Positions 24,972-35,984 of a stretch of 64,000 bases of DNA are shown here, piece by piece. The translations under genes were made by a program, and so were the position numbers. Each line of letters begins with the position of its first letter. The stretch's first letter is position 1. The notes under the pieces are model-generated. The model saw only the letters and a program-made list of their open reading frames with translations. It had not been told where the DNA came from and did not search any database. This DNA comes from Dermacentor variabilis (taxonomy: Eukaryota; Arthropoda; Arachnida; Ixodida; Ixodidae): the NCBI RefSeq assembly GCF_050947875.1, contig NC_134573.1, positions 35,403,115-35,467,114 on the forward strand, read 5' to 3'.

Positions 24972-26322
24972 ATGCCCAACGATGCCTGCACTCCTCCGAC
25001 TCCCCCAACGGCGCCACCCACCCTGGTTTGTGCCGGTGCCCTGCGTTAGCAAGATCTCCCTTTCTTCTCCGGCGCAGATGACAAAGGCGTTGAAGGTTGG
25101 ATCGCCTCATATGAGCGAGTGAGTGAGCCAGTGAGACGAGGTTACCAAGTTGAAAAACGTCGCATTCTATGAGCGAGTAAGCGAGGCAGTGGGACGATGT
25201 TACCAAGTTGAAAAACGTCGCATTCTATTTCTCGGACGTTGGGAAACTATGCTTTCCAAACCATGAAGCCAACCTTACTTTGTGGTTGGTCTTCAAGGCC
25301 AGCTTTACGCAAGTTTTGGTCGGCTAGCAGTACGAAACCTTCGCGCAGAACAACGTTGGCGCACACGATCCCAAAAAGTCGAAGAGAATTTCACGAGCTA
25401 TATTGAGGACATTGTTGACCTTTCCAAATGGGGGAACGCGTTGATGTCAGAGGAGAAGATCAAACAGATAATGATGCGTATTGAGGACGACGCGTTTTAA
25501 ATGTTATTATCGAAGAATCCTCACACTGTCATGGAATTGACAAAATCATGTCAGAGTTACGACGACTTGTGCAGGCAGCGGCTTCGCGCCCGACGTCCCA
25601 CCACGCCCGCCGAGTCTCTGTCAAGCCTTGGAGCCGAAGACAACCATGCTGCTCTGTTCATAAAAATTCAGGAGTTCGTTCACGCAGTGGTCGCCTGCCA
25701 GCTATCTTTGATCTTTTCTGTCCCGGAACCACCACCCGCTTTGCCACCTATGATCCCTGACTTCATTCAAGAGCAAGTATTCAAGCCGTTTCTCCAGCCC
25801 GTGAGCAGACACCAGTCACGGCACCTTTCACATACACTGAAGCAGTTTCTTGATCTCGTCCACACACACTCTTGCCGTCCTCTATTCATCGACCAACGAC
25901 ATTTTTGGCGCCATCTATGCCGCTTCCAGACCGACAGCATTTTCCCACTCCTGAACCATGACTCGGACCTTACCCCGACCAGTGGCGAAACCATAGATGG
26001 CCGTCCAATATGTTTTGCTTGTCGTGGTGCTGGTCACGTGGCGCGCCATTGTCGTCGTTGCATGCTTCTTTTTCCGAACATCTGGCGAGCGCCACCTTTC
26101 CCCGCTGAGTTTTCCGCTTCGCCTTCCAGCCTTCCTACCTCATCCTTTTCCCCTGATCGCCCAACCGCGTCTCCGCACCGCTCACCATCTCCACGTCGTC
26201 GCTGGCTTTCTCCGATGCGGCGCCGTCCCGTGTCCACCGCGCAGGACAACTTATCGCCGCAGAGGCACGAACTGCGTCCACGTCGCAATGCCCAAATCCT
26301 CGTCCCTCTCCAGCCAACGTAA
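24972..26322 (+). pseudogene. Gypsy-B gag
   Basis: The ATG at 24972 opens a frame with a Pro/Thr-rich start and 'GWIASYERVSE'. It is then disrupted by a 58-bp tandem duplication (25111-25226) and frameshifts. The core resumes at 25320-25500 ('FTSYIEDIVDLSKWGNALM'), ending at a TAA (25498-25500) where relatives have Gln. The frame 25501-26322 holds the CCHC knuckle 'CFACRGAGHVARHC' near 26020 and an Arg/Ser/Pro-rich tail. Expected role is the capsid/nucleocapsid precursor. It is clearly dead. Confidence 0.85.
25111..25226. repeat. 58-bp tandem duplication within Gypsy-B gag
   Basis: Two head-to-tail units, 25111-25168 and 25169-25226, both run from ATGAGCGAGT to CGTCGCATTCT. They differ at only a few positions. 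The duplication disrupts the gag frame. Confidence 0.9.
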
Positions 26323-28193
26323 TTGAAGTGTCTGTTAAAGAAATCACCGTGCTGGAACTATTGTAGATACAAAAGCCGCCATATCCGTAATTTCCGCCGA
26401 ACTCTGCCGCACACTACGAGAGGTTTTGTCGCCTCTTTCCGACTTCTCCCTTCGAGCCGCGAACGCTCAATATATTACGCCACTCGCGGCCTGTACTGCT
26501 CGTCTCTTCTTTCAAGGACTACGGTATACCGTCGAATTCGTCGTGCTGCCGTCGTGTTCCCATGAGAATATATTAGACTGGGACTTCCTTGCAAACAATA
26601 ACGCCATTATTGACTTTTGTCACGCCGAACTCAAACTTTCTGCTCTTCTAGTCCTTGAGACGATCAAAAACCGCCCTTCCAGTGATAAACTCTGTGTCCG
26701 AAGACAACGCCGTCCTTCCGTGCTCTTCCCTACTTTTCCCTGTGTCATACGCTATTTCTGCTGGCACTGTTATCTTTACGTCCTATGATGTACTCATCCG
26801 CCCCAAATGTTCACCGCTGCCATTTGCTCTCTTTACTCTTCGCAGCCATGGCGTCATGGAAATGGTCGTCGACAATTACACGGCCTGCCCTTTACTTTTA
26901 TTTCATGATGAATTTCAGGCCTCGTGCAACCGGTCGACACCTTTTGCATCTTTGACGCTCCTGCCGCTTCTACTTACTTGCGACCCTGCGGTTGATCAGT
27001 CACACCTCGACGCTTTCCACCGCTCCATCGAAGATGAAGCGTCATCTTCAGAACGAAGCCAGCTTATCGCACTCCTGCAGAAGTTCAGCGCTTCTTTCGA
27101 CAGCGATGCTTCCGGTTTGGGCCGCACATCGACCGTTTTTCACCAGATAGATACCGGCAATCATGCACCTCTACCGCAACGCCCTTACCGAGTTTCCACC
27201 TCGGAGCGCCGTGTGATTTACGAACAGGTTGCTGCCATGCTCAAGAGTGGCGTTGTGCCGCCTTCAAACGGTCCCTGGGTGCCACCGGTCGTTCTGGTTA
27301 AGAAAAAGGATGGCTCTATTCGGTTCTGTGTCGAATACCGACGACTGTTTGCAGAGAGTGGATGTTTTTTCTTCACTGGATTTACGCTCCTGATACTGGC
27401 AAGCTCCTTTGGCACCATCTCACCGACCAAAAACAGCATTTGTAACACCTGACTGATCATGTGAATTAATCGTAATGTCTTTCGCCCTGTGTAATGCTCC
27501 AGCCCCTTTTGAGAGGATGATGAATAATAATTTATGCAGCCTCAAATGGAACACATGTCTCTGCTGCCTGGATGACTTAGTTGTCTTTTCCGCTAATTTC
27601 CGAATACATCTCAGGAGTTTAGAGTACGTTCTGAAATGCCTTACTGACGCGGGACTTCAAATCAATGTAAAATAAAATGCTGTTTCGTCGCCCGAGAGCT
27701 CACTATTCTAGGCCATGTTGTATGGCGAGACGGCACCTTCCGGATCCAGCAAGGTCCGCGCTGTCACCGACTTTCCACAACCAAAGAAGTTAAAGGAGCG
27801 TCAAAGTCTCCTTGGTTTATGCTCGTGTTTACGGCGTTTCATCTAAAATTTCTCCTCCATAAGTGCAGCGCTGGCAGCTCTGCTAAGTGGTAACAAAGAA
27901 CTTTCTACTTGTTCGTTTCCCTGCGATGACGCCTTCACAATAATACGCCACCTGCTAACCTCGCCACCCATCCCCCGCCACTTCGATCCTGCAGCCACCA
28001 CCGAGGTCTACGCCGATGGCAGCGGCGTCAGACTCGGCGCCGTACTCGCGCAACGAAAAGCGAGGTTCGGTGAGCATGTCATCACCTACTCGAGATGAAT
28101 TCTGACAAAGGCCGAGGCTAATTACTCTGTTACAGAGAAAGAGTGTTTAGTCATTATTTGGCCGCTAGAGAAATTCCGTCGTTACTTGCATGG
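26323..28193 (+). pseudogene. Gypsy-B pol, protease to RNase H
   Basis: The protease region (about 26330-26650) has 'IVDTKAAIS', with the Gly of the DTG triad changed. The RT frame 26655-27340 ('LPQRPYRVSTSERRV', '[11 protein letters not shown]') is followed by an internal deletion after 'YRRL', where the sequence jumps to the '[16 protein letters not shown]' region in another frame. The active-site tyrosine is altered ('CCLDDLVVFS' near 27570). RNase H pieces appear at 27970-28190 ('EKECLVIIW'). The frame ends at 28193, where an LTR begins. The integrase lies beyond the nested elements. Confidence 0.85.
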
Positions 28194-29060
28194 TGTTACG
28201 GTTGGTGTGTAGCATTCCGTGCTCCCGCATGGGTTGCAGAAAATAGCGCTAGCCTTTTCTCCTTCCCCACAATAACCACTTCTCTCTCTGCGAAAAGGAT
28301 GCTCGACCACCATGCCTCATCGAAACGAAGGGTGAATTCAAAATTCGTTGTGGTTGTATCGTGGGGTTGCCGGTCTGGTTGGTGCCCCGCAGTGCTTACA
28401 GGCCCCTTTATGTGTGTGCGACTTGAAAGCAGTCCTTTCCATGAACTGTCAAGCTTGGCAGGAAAACTTCCATGAAGATGTCAAGTGGTAGAATGAATCA
28501 ATCGCCCATCCACAACCAGACGCCCTTTCACGAACTGTCAACACTTTCCGCGAACCAAACAGTCCCCGCTGGTTGCGGCCAGAGGAAGCAGGCCCGTACC
28601 ACCTCACCTAAGAGCATGAATCAGCAGCCCCATCCCCGACCAGACCTGCGGGTAGTCCCCTGCGGACGCAAGCCCGTACCACCTCACCTGGGAGCATGGA
28701 TCCACAGCCTCATCCCCAACCAGTCGCCACCTGCGGAGGCGGGGCCGTGCAAGCTAATCGGCGAAGAGTGATCAGCTACCCATTCACAGCAAGACTCAGT
28801 GCCTGTGACGTGATGTTGACGTGAGAAAGATGGCGCCTACGACTTTAGTGGCCCTATTCAAAGGGCCCGGCAATGTACTTTTTCACTGCATTCTCTTCTT
28901 TTACATGTTTCACCAACCATTGAATAAACCATAAAGGTTTCACGCTAGAGGTCGTCCGTCCCTGCCTGATCGTCATGGTCTACCGTAAGCCTGCAACCTG
29001 CCGACAACGCCACGCTACCGAATAGGAACGTCGGTCGAGCTTCGATAAACAGGCGTCACA
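28194..29060 (+). repeat. Probable 5' LTR of the Gmr1-like element
   Basis: It begins TGTTACGG at the point where the Gypsy-B RNase H frame breaks and ends GGCGTCACA just before a PBS-like TGGCAGCG. AATAAA lies at 28921. With no 3' LTR present, the boundaries rest on the TG...CA ends and the context. A block at 28215-28290 matches the reverse complement of 6968-7045, so a LINE-derived or shared segment is embedded near its start. Confidence 0.6.
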
Positions 29061-29143
29061 ACTGAATGGCAGCGGGGGGTACCCTACCCTGGAGAACGCA
29101 ACAACTGGTTGGCAGCGATTGGGATACGCTACCCTGAGTATCG
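29059..29143 (+). repeat. Duplicated primer-binding-site region
   Basis: Two consecutive related units share the order CAACTG, TGGCAGCG and CTACCCTG. TGGCAGCG at the LTR boundary is the likely tRNA primer-binding site, and here it is present twice about 40 bp apart. Confidence 0.6.
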
Positions 29144-29319
29144 TCTCATCTTCGTCCGGTGACAACGTTCGGAAGGAAAGTGTCCGGATTCATGATTGCA
29201 TATGGTGAGTGTACGGCTTTTCTCCACTAAGATATCACTTGTGTTTACGTATATTTTGGGGAAGTACCGAGCAGTGATTTTTTTTAAACGTTGACGGAAG
29301 TTTTAAGTACTTCGAGGTT

Positions 29320-30447
29320 GTTATAGAGCGAAGGGTTAGAAGCACTAAGGGCAGCCATGAAATTGAAGGCATTAAAGAAGCCGGAATTGGTGAGCTTGGC
29401 CAGAGATTCGTGCTTCCAAATTGCCAAATCATAGAGAAAGCCGCAGATCATAGGGGCGATCGAAACGACCAGGGCAGATGACGATGAACTGAACGAACGC
29501 CTAGAGTGCGTTGCGGAAAAAAAGGAAGAGCGTGAGCGCCTAGAAGAAAAGGAAGAGCGCGAGCGAGCAGCACGTAAGGCCAAAGAAGCGCGCCACCTCG
29601 AAATGAAGCGCCTAGAGACTGAGTTCGTGAAAGCTGAAAATACTGAAAGACCTAGCACAGAGGTACGTGCCAGTGAGCGCGGAATAAAAGTCTTGATGGC
29701 AACCTACGCCGTAGGAGGGGACATAGGTCTTTTTCTGGTGCAATTTGAGCGCGCGTGTGAGAGGGCAAAATTCGCAATAAACACGTGGCCGCAACGCTTG
29801 CTTATGTTACTGCCACGTGAGGTAGTTTATATCATTGCCCGCAAGGGGAAAGAAGAAGCAGAGGACTTTGATGAAGTCAAAGCGAGTCTGCTTAAAAGTA
29901 TAGATAATCAGCAGAAGCATTCAGGCGAAAATTCAGGCAGGTCGAGAAGACCAAAAGTGAGTCATACTCCAATTTCGCATACACGTTGGAGGTAAACCTG
30001 AAGGAATGGCTCAGTGAAGAGGGTGCACTCGGCGACGCGGAAAAGACAATGCAATGCGTTGCTTTGGAGCAGTTCTACCGCTGGCTGCCAGTAAACATCC
30101 AATATTGCGTTCAGGATAGGCCAGGCATAGACACTATCACGCGAGCGGCCCATCTCGCTGAGGAGTACGTAACTCGCCGTGCGTTCGAAGGCAACGCAGC
30201 TCCTAAGAAGGAGGTGAATAAATATAGACATGACAAGCCAGCGCGATGGTCGAAGTCGAATCAGTATAAATTAAAGGTGAAATTCGGTGAAGAATAGCGA
30301 CGAGAACAGCAAGGGAAGGGAGGAGTCACCCGAACAGAGGGCAGAAAGACAACAGAAACAAAACTTTCGAGGCCAAGAAACCAGTAGTTCGCTACAACTG
30401 CCAGCAAACAGGGCATATCTCCGTGGGGTGCGGAAATCACCAAACTA
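29320..30447 (+). pseudogene. Gag of the Gmr1-like element
   Basis: From about 29513 an open frame shows a Glu/Arg/Lys heptad-like stretch (a likely coiled coil), then 'GGDIGLFLVQFERACERAKF', a segment found in Gag proteins of this group. A frame change near 29960 leads to a SCAN-like helical block (29990-30190, 'LSEEGALGDAEKTMQCVALE'). The zinc knuckle at about 30385-30430 reads 'RYNCQQTGHISVGC', with the first Cys replaced by Arg. Role: capsid/nucleocapsid precursor. At least one frameshift and the knuckle mutation inactivate it. Confidence 0.7.
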
Positions 30448-30743
30448 ATGTTTATGTCACTAAGTAGTAACGAAGAAAATCTGAACTTGTCAGAACCGTA
30501 CATTCGAGACCTTTTGGTAAACGGCAAACCGTGCCGGTTGCTTCGCGACTCGGCAGCCACACTGGACGTGGTGCACCCGTCGTACGTGGAGGAAGGCCAT
30601 TTCACGGGAAAATGTGCTTCGATAAGGCAAGCCGTAGAGGCCTCCAGTGTTCGCATCCCGGTTGCAAAGATTCGCATCGAAGGCCCCTTTTGGAGTACTG
30701 GACACTGAAGCCGCCATCTCGGCGCATCTCCCGCCGCAGTATC
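30448..30743 (+). pseudogene. Retropepsin fragment of the Gmr1-like element
   Basis: The frame contains 'LLRDSAATLDVVHPSYVEEG', an aspartic-protease active-site block in which the triad reads DSA. It runs on to a 'LPPQY'-like sequence, where the RTE LINE's simple-repeat tail begins. The continuation of the frame is found after the LINE, near 34558. Confidence 0.7.
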
Positions 30744-30836
<93 letters not shown>

Positions 30837-30855
30837 CGTCATCATCATCATCATT
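30744..30855. repeat. (AAT)n/(CAT)n tract, 3' tail of RTE-1
   Basis: About thirty AAT units followed by CAT units. RTE LINEs end in short simple repeats rather than poly(A), so the tract probably grew from the element's tail. The poly-Asn and poly-Ile frames across it are artefacts. Confidence 0.95.
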
Positions 30856-31059
30856 AGCCTATTCATGTCCACTGCAGGACGAAGGCCTCTCCCTGCGATC
30901 TCCAATTACCCCTGTCCCGCGCCAACCGACTCCAAATAGCATCACCAAATTTCCTAATTTCATCACTCCATCTAGTCTTCTGCCGTCCTCTACTGCGCTT
31001 TACCTCTCTTGGTACCCATTCTGTTACCCGAATGGTCCAACGGTTATCTAGTCTACGCG

Positions 31060-34000
31060 TTACATGACCTGCCCAGCGCCATTTTTTCTCTTAATGTCTA
31101 TTAGAATATCGTCTATGCCCGTTTTCTCTCTGATCCAAACTTCTCTCTTTCTGTCTCTTAAAGTTATGCTTAGCATTCTTCGTTCCATCGCTCTTTGCGC
31201 GGTCCTTAACTTGTTCTCAAACTTCTTAGTCAGCCTCCAAGTCTCTGCGCCGTATGTCAGCACCGGTAAAATGCACTGATTGTATACTTTCCTTTTCAAC
31301 GATAATGGTAAGCTCTCATTCAGAACCTCACGGTGTCTGCTGTATGCAATCCAACCCATTTTTGTTCTTCTGTGAATTTCCTTCTCATGGTCCGCGTTCC
31401 CTGTGATTAGTTGACCTAGGTAAACGTACTTCTCCACAGATCTTAGAGGCTCACCTGCGATCTTGAAATCTTGTTCCCTTGCCAGGTTATTTATCATCTT
31501 TGTCTTCTGCATATTAATCTTCAGTTCCAGTCTTACACTTTCTGTGTTAAGGACCTCAATTATTTGTTGCATCTCGTCAGCATTGTGGCTCAATAGAACA
31601 ATGTCATCGGCAAACCGAACGTTGTTGAGGTATTCGCCGTCGACCTTTACTCCTGAGCCTTCCCAGTTTAATAGCTTGAATACTTCTAAGCACGCAGTGA
31701 ATAGCATTGGAGAGATTGTGTCTCCTAGTCTGACTCCTTTTATTACCGGTATCTTCCTACTTTTCTTGTATAGAATTAAGGTGGCTGTGGAATCTCTGTA
31801 GATATTTTCTAGGGTATTTATGTAAGCGGTCTGTACTCCTTGATTACGCAATGCCTTCATAACTGCTGGTATCTCTACTGAATCAAATGCTTTTTCGTGC
31901 TCTATGAAAGCCATATATAGAGGTTTATTGTACTCTGCGGATATCTCCATAACCTGGTTTATGGCATGGGTGTGATTCATTGTACAGTAACCTTTCCTGA
32001 AGCCAGCCTGCTCCCTTGGTTGACTAAATTCCAGTGTTGTCCTTATTTTGTTGGAGATTATTTTGGTAAATATTTTATATAATACTGGGAGTAAGCTTAT
32101 GGGCCTATAATTTTTTAGATCTTTACCGTCGCCCTGTTTGTGCATTAGTATAATGTTTGCAATTTGTCCAGTTTTCTGGGACCCTGGCAGTCGATAGACA
32201 CTTCGTATAGAGAGCCGCCAGTTTCCCTAGCATTATGTCTCCTCCATCTTCGATGAAATCGACTGTTATTCCATCTTCTCCTGCCGCTTTTCCCCCGTTT
32301 CATGCGTTGCAAGTCCTTTCTGACCTCTTCTCTATTTATAGGAGGAGTTTCTGTGTAATGTTCATTATTGTTTTGAATAGAGCGCTTCTGAGACGTATGG
32401 ATATTGTTAAAGTCAGTATAGAATTCTTCCGCTGCTTTTACTATATCTTTCAGATTGCTGATGATAATACCCTGCATATCTTTTAGCTGATACATCTTGG
32501 TTTGTCCTATGCCAAGTTTCCTTCTCACTGATTTTAGGCTGCGTCGATTTTTTACGGCTTCTTCAGTCTTTCTCACGTTTAAGTTTCGAATATAACTTAT
32601 TTTCGCCTTGTTGATCAGTTTTGGCAATTCCGAGAGTTCTATCTTATCTCTTGAGTTGGACAATTTCATTCTTTGTCGTTTCCTTACTAGGTCCTTTGTT
32701 ACTTGGGAGAGCTTGCCTACTGGTTGCCTTGGTACATTACCTCCCAGTTTAATCGCTGCATCTGAAGCCAGCCTCGTTACGGTTTCATTCATTACCTCTA
32801 TGTCAGCATCATCATCATCTTTCCCTGCTAATGCTGCATATTTGTTTGCAAGTACCAGCCTAAATTTGTTTGCTTTTAACCTTTCTGCCTCTAAGTTGAC
32901 CTTTTTTAGAGCGCAGCTCTTTGGCGTCCGTTCCTGGGTTTCGCGTCGTCGTCGGCGTTGTCGTCGGCCTCGTAACCAGCTCCGCCCCCCTTTCATCCCC
33001 CCAGCGCTAGCAGCGACCGACTGACACCGCTGGATGCCGCTGACGCCGCTAGAGAGTCAAGATAACGTGACTGCATAGAACACCGTCGCCGCCATGCAGA
33101 AAGAGGAGGAAAGGGTCCCCCCTCCCCCCCTGTTCTTGTGTGGCGGATAGGGTGCTCTTCAGTTGCCGACGCGCCGGTTATTTCACGTAGGCCCCGGCAC
33201 GTCGACGAATACGTGACCACCTTCCCACGGCTAGACCTGGTTCTTAGCGCTGCGGAAGCGAGGGTATCATATTGTTTGTGTCGGCATCGGCGGCGTTGTC
33301 CCTGAAACCAACTCCGCAGCTGGGGTTGACTCACTATCGGCGTCAGCGGCATCAGTCAGTCGCTGCTATCTCTTCCCTCCTCCCTTTATCGTGTTGTCCG
33401 CTTGCTGCGCGCGATTCTGCCCCCATCGTTTGCCGCTGGGTGTACACGCCGCCCCCCTCCCCCCTCTTCCTGCGAGTCTCCGGTTGTCAAAGCGCCGGCT
33501 CGAACTTAATTCCTTTCTTCGCTCCTCCTCCAATGCAACCCCTGTGCGGTGGCAATCAGAGAGCCAGAGCAGAGGCCCAGCGCCGTCGCCGTCAGAATCC
33601 AGAGGTGCGTGCCGCCGAAGCAGAAGCTTACCTAGTGGAGTCTTTGTTAAAGGAATACGTGTGAAAAATAAAAAAAAAATTCTGTGATAGCGCATACATG
33701 TGTTGCTCGATTTCTTTGCCTCAATCTATCGAAAAGGTGAAACAGCTTATTTGCTGCGCTCAAATTTCGCATTAGGAAGTAACGTAATCGTCGGTAATTT
33801 TTTTTTCTTGACCAATTTTACTCTTTCTCTGTTGAATTTCAGGTGGATCCTGGCCCTCACTAACCTATGATCACTACATTTTACCCTACGTATTACTTGA
33901 ACATCCTACACTATGCTGGGATCGACAGAAAGTATGAAATCAATTTCATTTCTTGTTTCACCATTAGTGCTTTTCCAGGTCCATTTTCTGTTGCTACGTT

Positions 34001-34556
34001 TCCTGAAAGAAGTGTTCATTATTTTCAGCATATTCCTTTCTGTGAATTCAACCAGCATCTCGCATCTAGCATTTCTAGAATTGACACTGTAGTTGACAAA
34101 TGCCTGTTCACCCGCCTGCTTTTCCCCCACTTTTGCATTGAAGTCCCCCATTACTACTGTATACCGCGTTTGCACTTTTCTCAACGCTGATTCAACATCT
34201 TCATAAAACTGATCTACTTCATCGTCGTGACTGGACGTTAGAGCGTAGGTTTGCACTACCTTTAATCTGTACCTTTTGTTGAGTTTGATTACGGCTACTG
34301 CTACCCTCTCGTTGATGCTGTAAAATTCGTCAAGCTTGCCCGCTATGTCTTTATGGATTAGGAATCCCACCCTGTATTGCTTCTTATTCGGGAGACCTCT
34401 ATAGCAGAAGACATAGCCGCTATTCAGCAATGTGTAAGCCTCACCAGGTCTTCTAATCTCACTAAGGCTGATTATATCCCAAGCAATGTATGATAGTTCT
34501 TGGAAGAGTCCTGCTAAGCTTGCTTCACTCGAGAGGGTTCGGGTGTTAAACGTTGC
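31060..34556 (-). pseudogene. RTE-1 endonuclease / reverse transcriptase
   Basis: This protein nicks the target and copies the LINE RNA by target-primed reverse transcription. The endonuclease (34556-33770) shows 'IAWDIISLSEIRR', 'VVMGDFNAKVG' and 'NEIDFILS'. After MITE-C the linker (32915-32300) is Lys/Arg-rich. The RT frame 32145-31060 is open for 361 codons with 'NYRPISLLPVLYKIF', 'EQAGFRKGY', 'VRFADDIVLLS' (intact catalytic FADD) and the RTE C-terminal block 'PVLTYGAETWRLTKK'. Frameshifts near 32300 and 32170 separate linker and RT. One of them fits a one-base gain in an A run. Confidence 0.88.
32908..33764. mobile_element. MITE-C copy 1 (inside RTE-1)
   Basis: This GC-rich non-coding insert begins AGAGCGCAGCTCTTTGGCG and ends TTGCTGCGCTCAAA, giving a short inverted GAGCGCAGC repeat. 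LINE endonuclease sequence lies on one side and the LINE linker on the other. The left ~70 bp match the start of the repeat at 58987. No reading frame shows a family motif. Confidence 0.65.
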
Positions 34557-34557
34557 T

Positions 34558-35117
34558 TATTTGTTTTATAACAAAAGTCCGAGGATTCGGGTTTAGTGAG
34601 GGAATAGTGCCAGCCCTAACTCGTTCCAAGTCAAGGGAGCTCGCGGCCAAGGCAGTGTACGAATGTCCAGTGGTGGAGGAAACAGGTTTGACGGAGAATT
34701 CGTCAACGAGCACCAAACAGGACAGCCCTTTAGGGGATAATGCGGAGAGTGCACCAGCTAAGGAAGTGGTCAGGCAAGCGCCGGAGCCTGAAAAGTCTCG
34801 GGAGGCAGAATGCAGGAGAAAGTTATTGAACGTAAGCTCTGCCAGAATTATTGCTGAGCAGAAAATGGGTAAGGCACAAAGCAATGCTGAGTATTACTAT
34901 ATCAGGACGGCTCGCACACGACGCTTTGAAGTTGGGGAAAAGGTAATGATCCTGAAACCCTCATTGAAAAACAAACTACACGGTCAATGGGAAGAACCGG
35001 TTAACAAAATTCAGAATTATATGAAACAAACTACGTAATCACGGTACCGGGAAAACGAAGGACACCAAAAGTGTACCACAGCAATCCACTTAAACCCTAC
35101 CGGCAGAAGGAGGCCAT
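34558..35117 (+). pseudogene. Gmr1-like element: post-protease region and integrase C-terminal tail
   Basis: The frame resumes after the LINE with 'IVPALTRSKSRELAAKAVYE' and an acidic Ser/Thr-rich spacer. It then passes to 'FEVGEKVMILKPSLKNKLHG', the SH3-like tail that normally follows a Ty3 integrase core. The integrase zinc finger and DDE core that should lie between them are absent, so an internal deletion is likely (around 34800). A stop at 35036 precedes 'GKRRTPKVYH', which belongs to the same tail in relatives. Confidence 0.65.
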
Positions 35118-35984
35118 TGTGAACATATCCCTTAACCAACCTGAGGAGAAGCCTGTCGACTTTCTGGATTTAACATCAGTAAGGGGGGCAAAAGACATTC
35201 ACGAGACTATTGACAAGCTCGTAGAGCAGGCGGAGTTGAATCCCAATCAAAGGGCCGAACTCAGGGAGGTCGTATTTGAATTTAAAGACATATTTTCAGA
35301 CACCCCGGGCAGGCCAACTGCGATTGTTCACGATATCGAGTTAACTTCATCGGAACGAGTTTGTTCAAAAGCTTATCGCGTTTCAACTCGTCAGCGTCAA
35401 GTCGTGGCCGCTGAAGTAAACAAGATGTTAGAGCTAGGTGGAATAGAGCTAGGAGAGAGTGATTATACCTCGCCTATTTCTTGGTTGAGGTCCCAGGAAA
35501 GGAGCCGCGACCATGTATCGACTACCGAAGGCTCAACTTAAGAAGCACCAGACCTACCCAATACTGCGTATCGAGGAAAGGCTTGAGAAAGTGAGCAGTG
35601 CTAATTTCATCTCTACGCTCGATTTAATCGGAGGGCACTGGCAAGTTCCATTGACCGAGAGGGCAAGCAGGCTTGCGGCGTTTATTTACCCGATGGGAAC
35701 CTTTCGGCTGAAAGTCCTGAGTTTTGGATTGAAGAATACTCCCTATTGTTTCTCTAGCCTTATGGACCAGGTTCTACGAGGAATGGAGGACTTTGCACTT
35801 CCGTATCTCGATGACAGCAATCTTTTCTTCATCATTGGCGGATGATATGCAACACTTGCGAACGGTGTTTTTTTTCATCTACGAGAAGCCCACTCAACGG
35901 TCAAGGGTCCCAAATGCCAATTAGGGAGCACGGAGGTAGCTTATCTAGGTCATGTAACAGAGCAAGGTCATCGTCGACTACGCC
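35118..35984 (+). pseudogene. Gmr1-like element: reverse transcriptase fragment
   Basis: The lead-in 'ELREVVFEFKDIFSDTPG' and the fingers block 'SKAYRVSTRQRQV' open the RT. A frame change near 35500 is followed by 'FISTLDLIGGHWQVPLTERA', 'VLSFGLKNTPYCFSSLMDQV' and 'PYLDDS' (catalytic YLDD intact). The frame degenerates after 35840 and the sequence switches to Gypsy-B integrase at about 35985. RNase H and the 3' LTR are missing. Confidence 0.8.

Larger units (their letters stand above)
30744..34556 (-). mobile_element. RTE-clade LINE, copy 1 (RTE-1)
   Basis: On the minus strand the element runs from the start of its endonuclease (about 34556) to a 3' tail of simple repeats: TCATCATCAT then long (ATT)n, at 30855-30744. 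It carries an endonuclease, a linker and an RT of RTE type. It is 5'-truncated and is interrupted by MITE-C at 32908-33764. It lies inside the protease region of the Gmr1-like element, whose frame continues on the other side. Confidence 0.88.
28194..35984 (+). mobile_element. Gmr1-like Ty3 element, 3'-truncated, nested in Gypsy-B
   Basis: It starts with an LTR-like region (28194-29060), then a Gag with coiled-coil and SCAN-like segments and a degraded zinc knuckle. A retropepsin fragment follows, then an integrase tail, and only then the RT. Integrase upstream of RT is the order of Gmr1-like Ty3 elements rather than standard Ty3. An RTE LINE (30744-34556) interrupts the protease region. The element stops within RT at about 35984, where Gypsy-B integrase resumes; no 3' LTR is present. 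Confidence 0.7.

Noticed and set aside
30261..30905. Poly-Ile and poly-Asn frames
   Set aside because: They arise from the (AAT)n tail of the RTE LINE.
33000..33660. GC-rich region as a CpG-island promoter or coding gene
   Set aside because: It lies within MITE-C between two halves of a LINE, and its frames on both strands lack family motifs.
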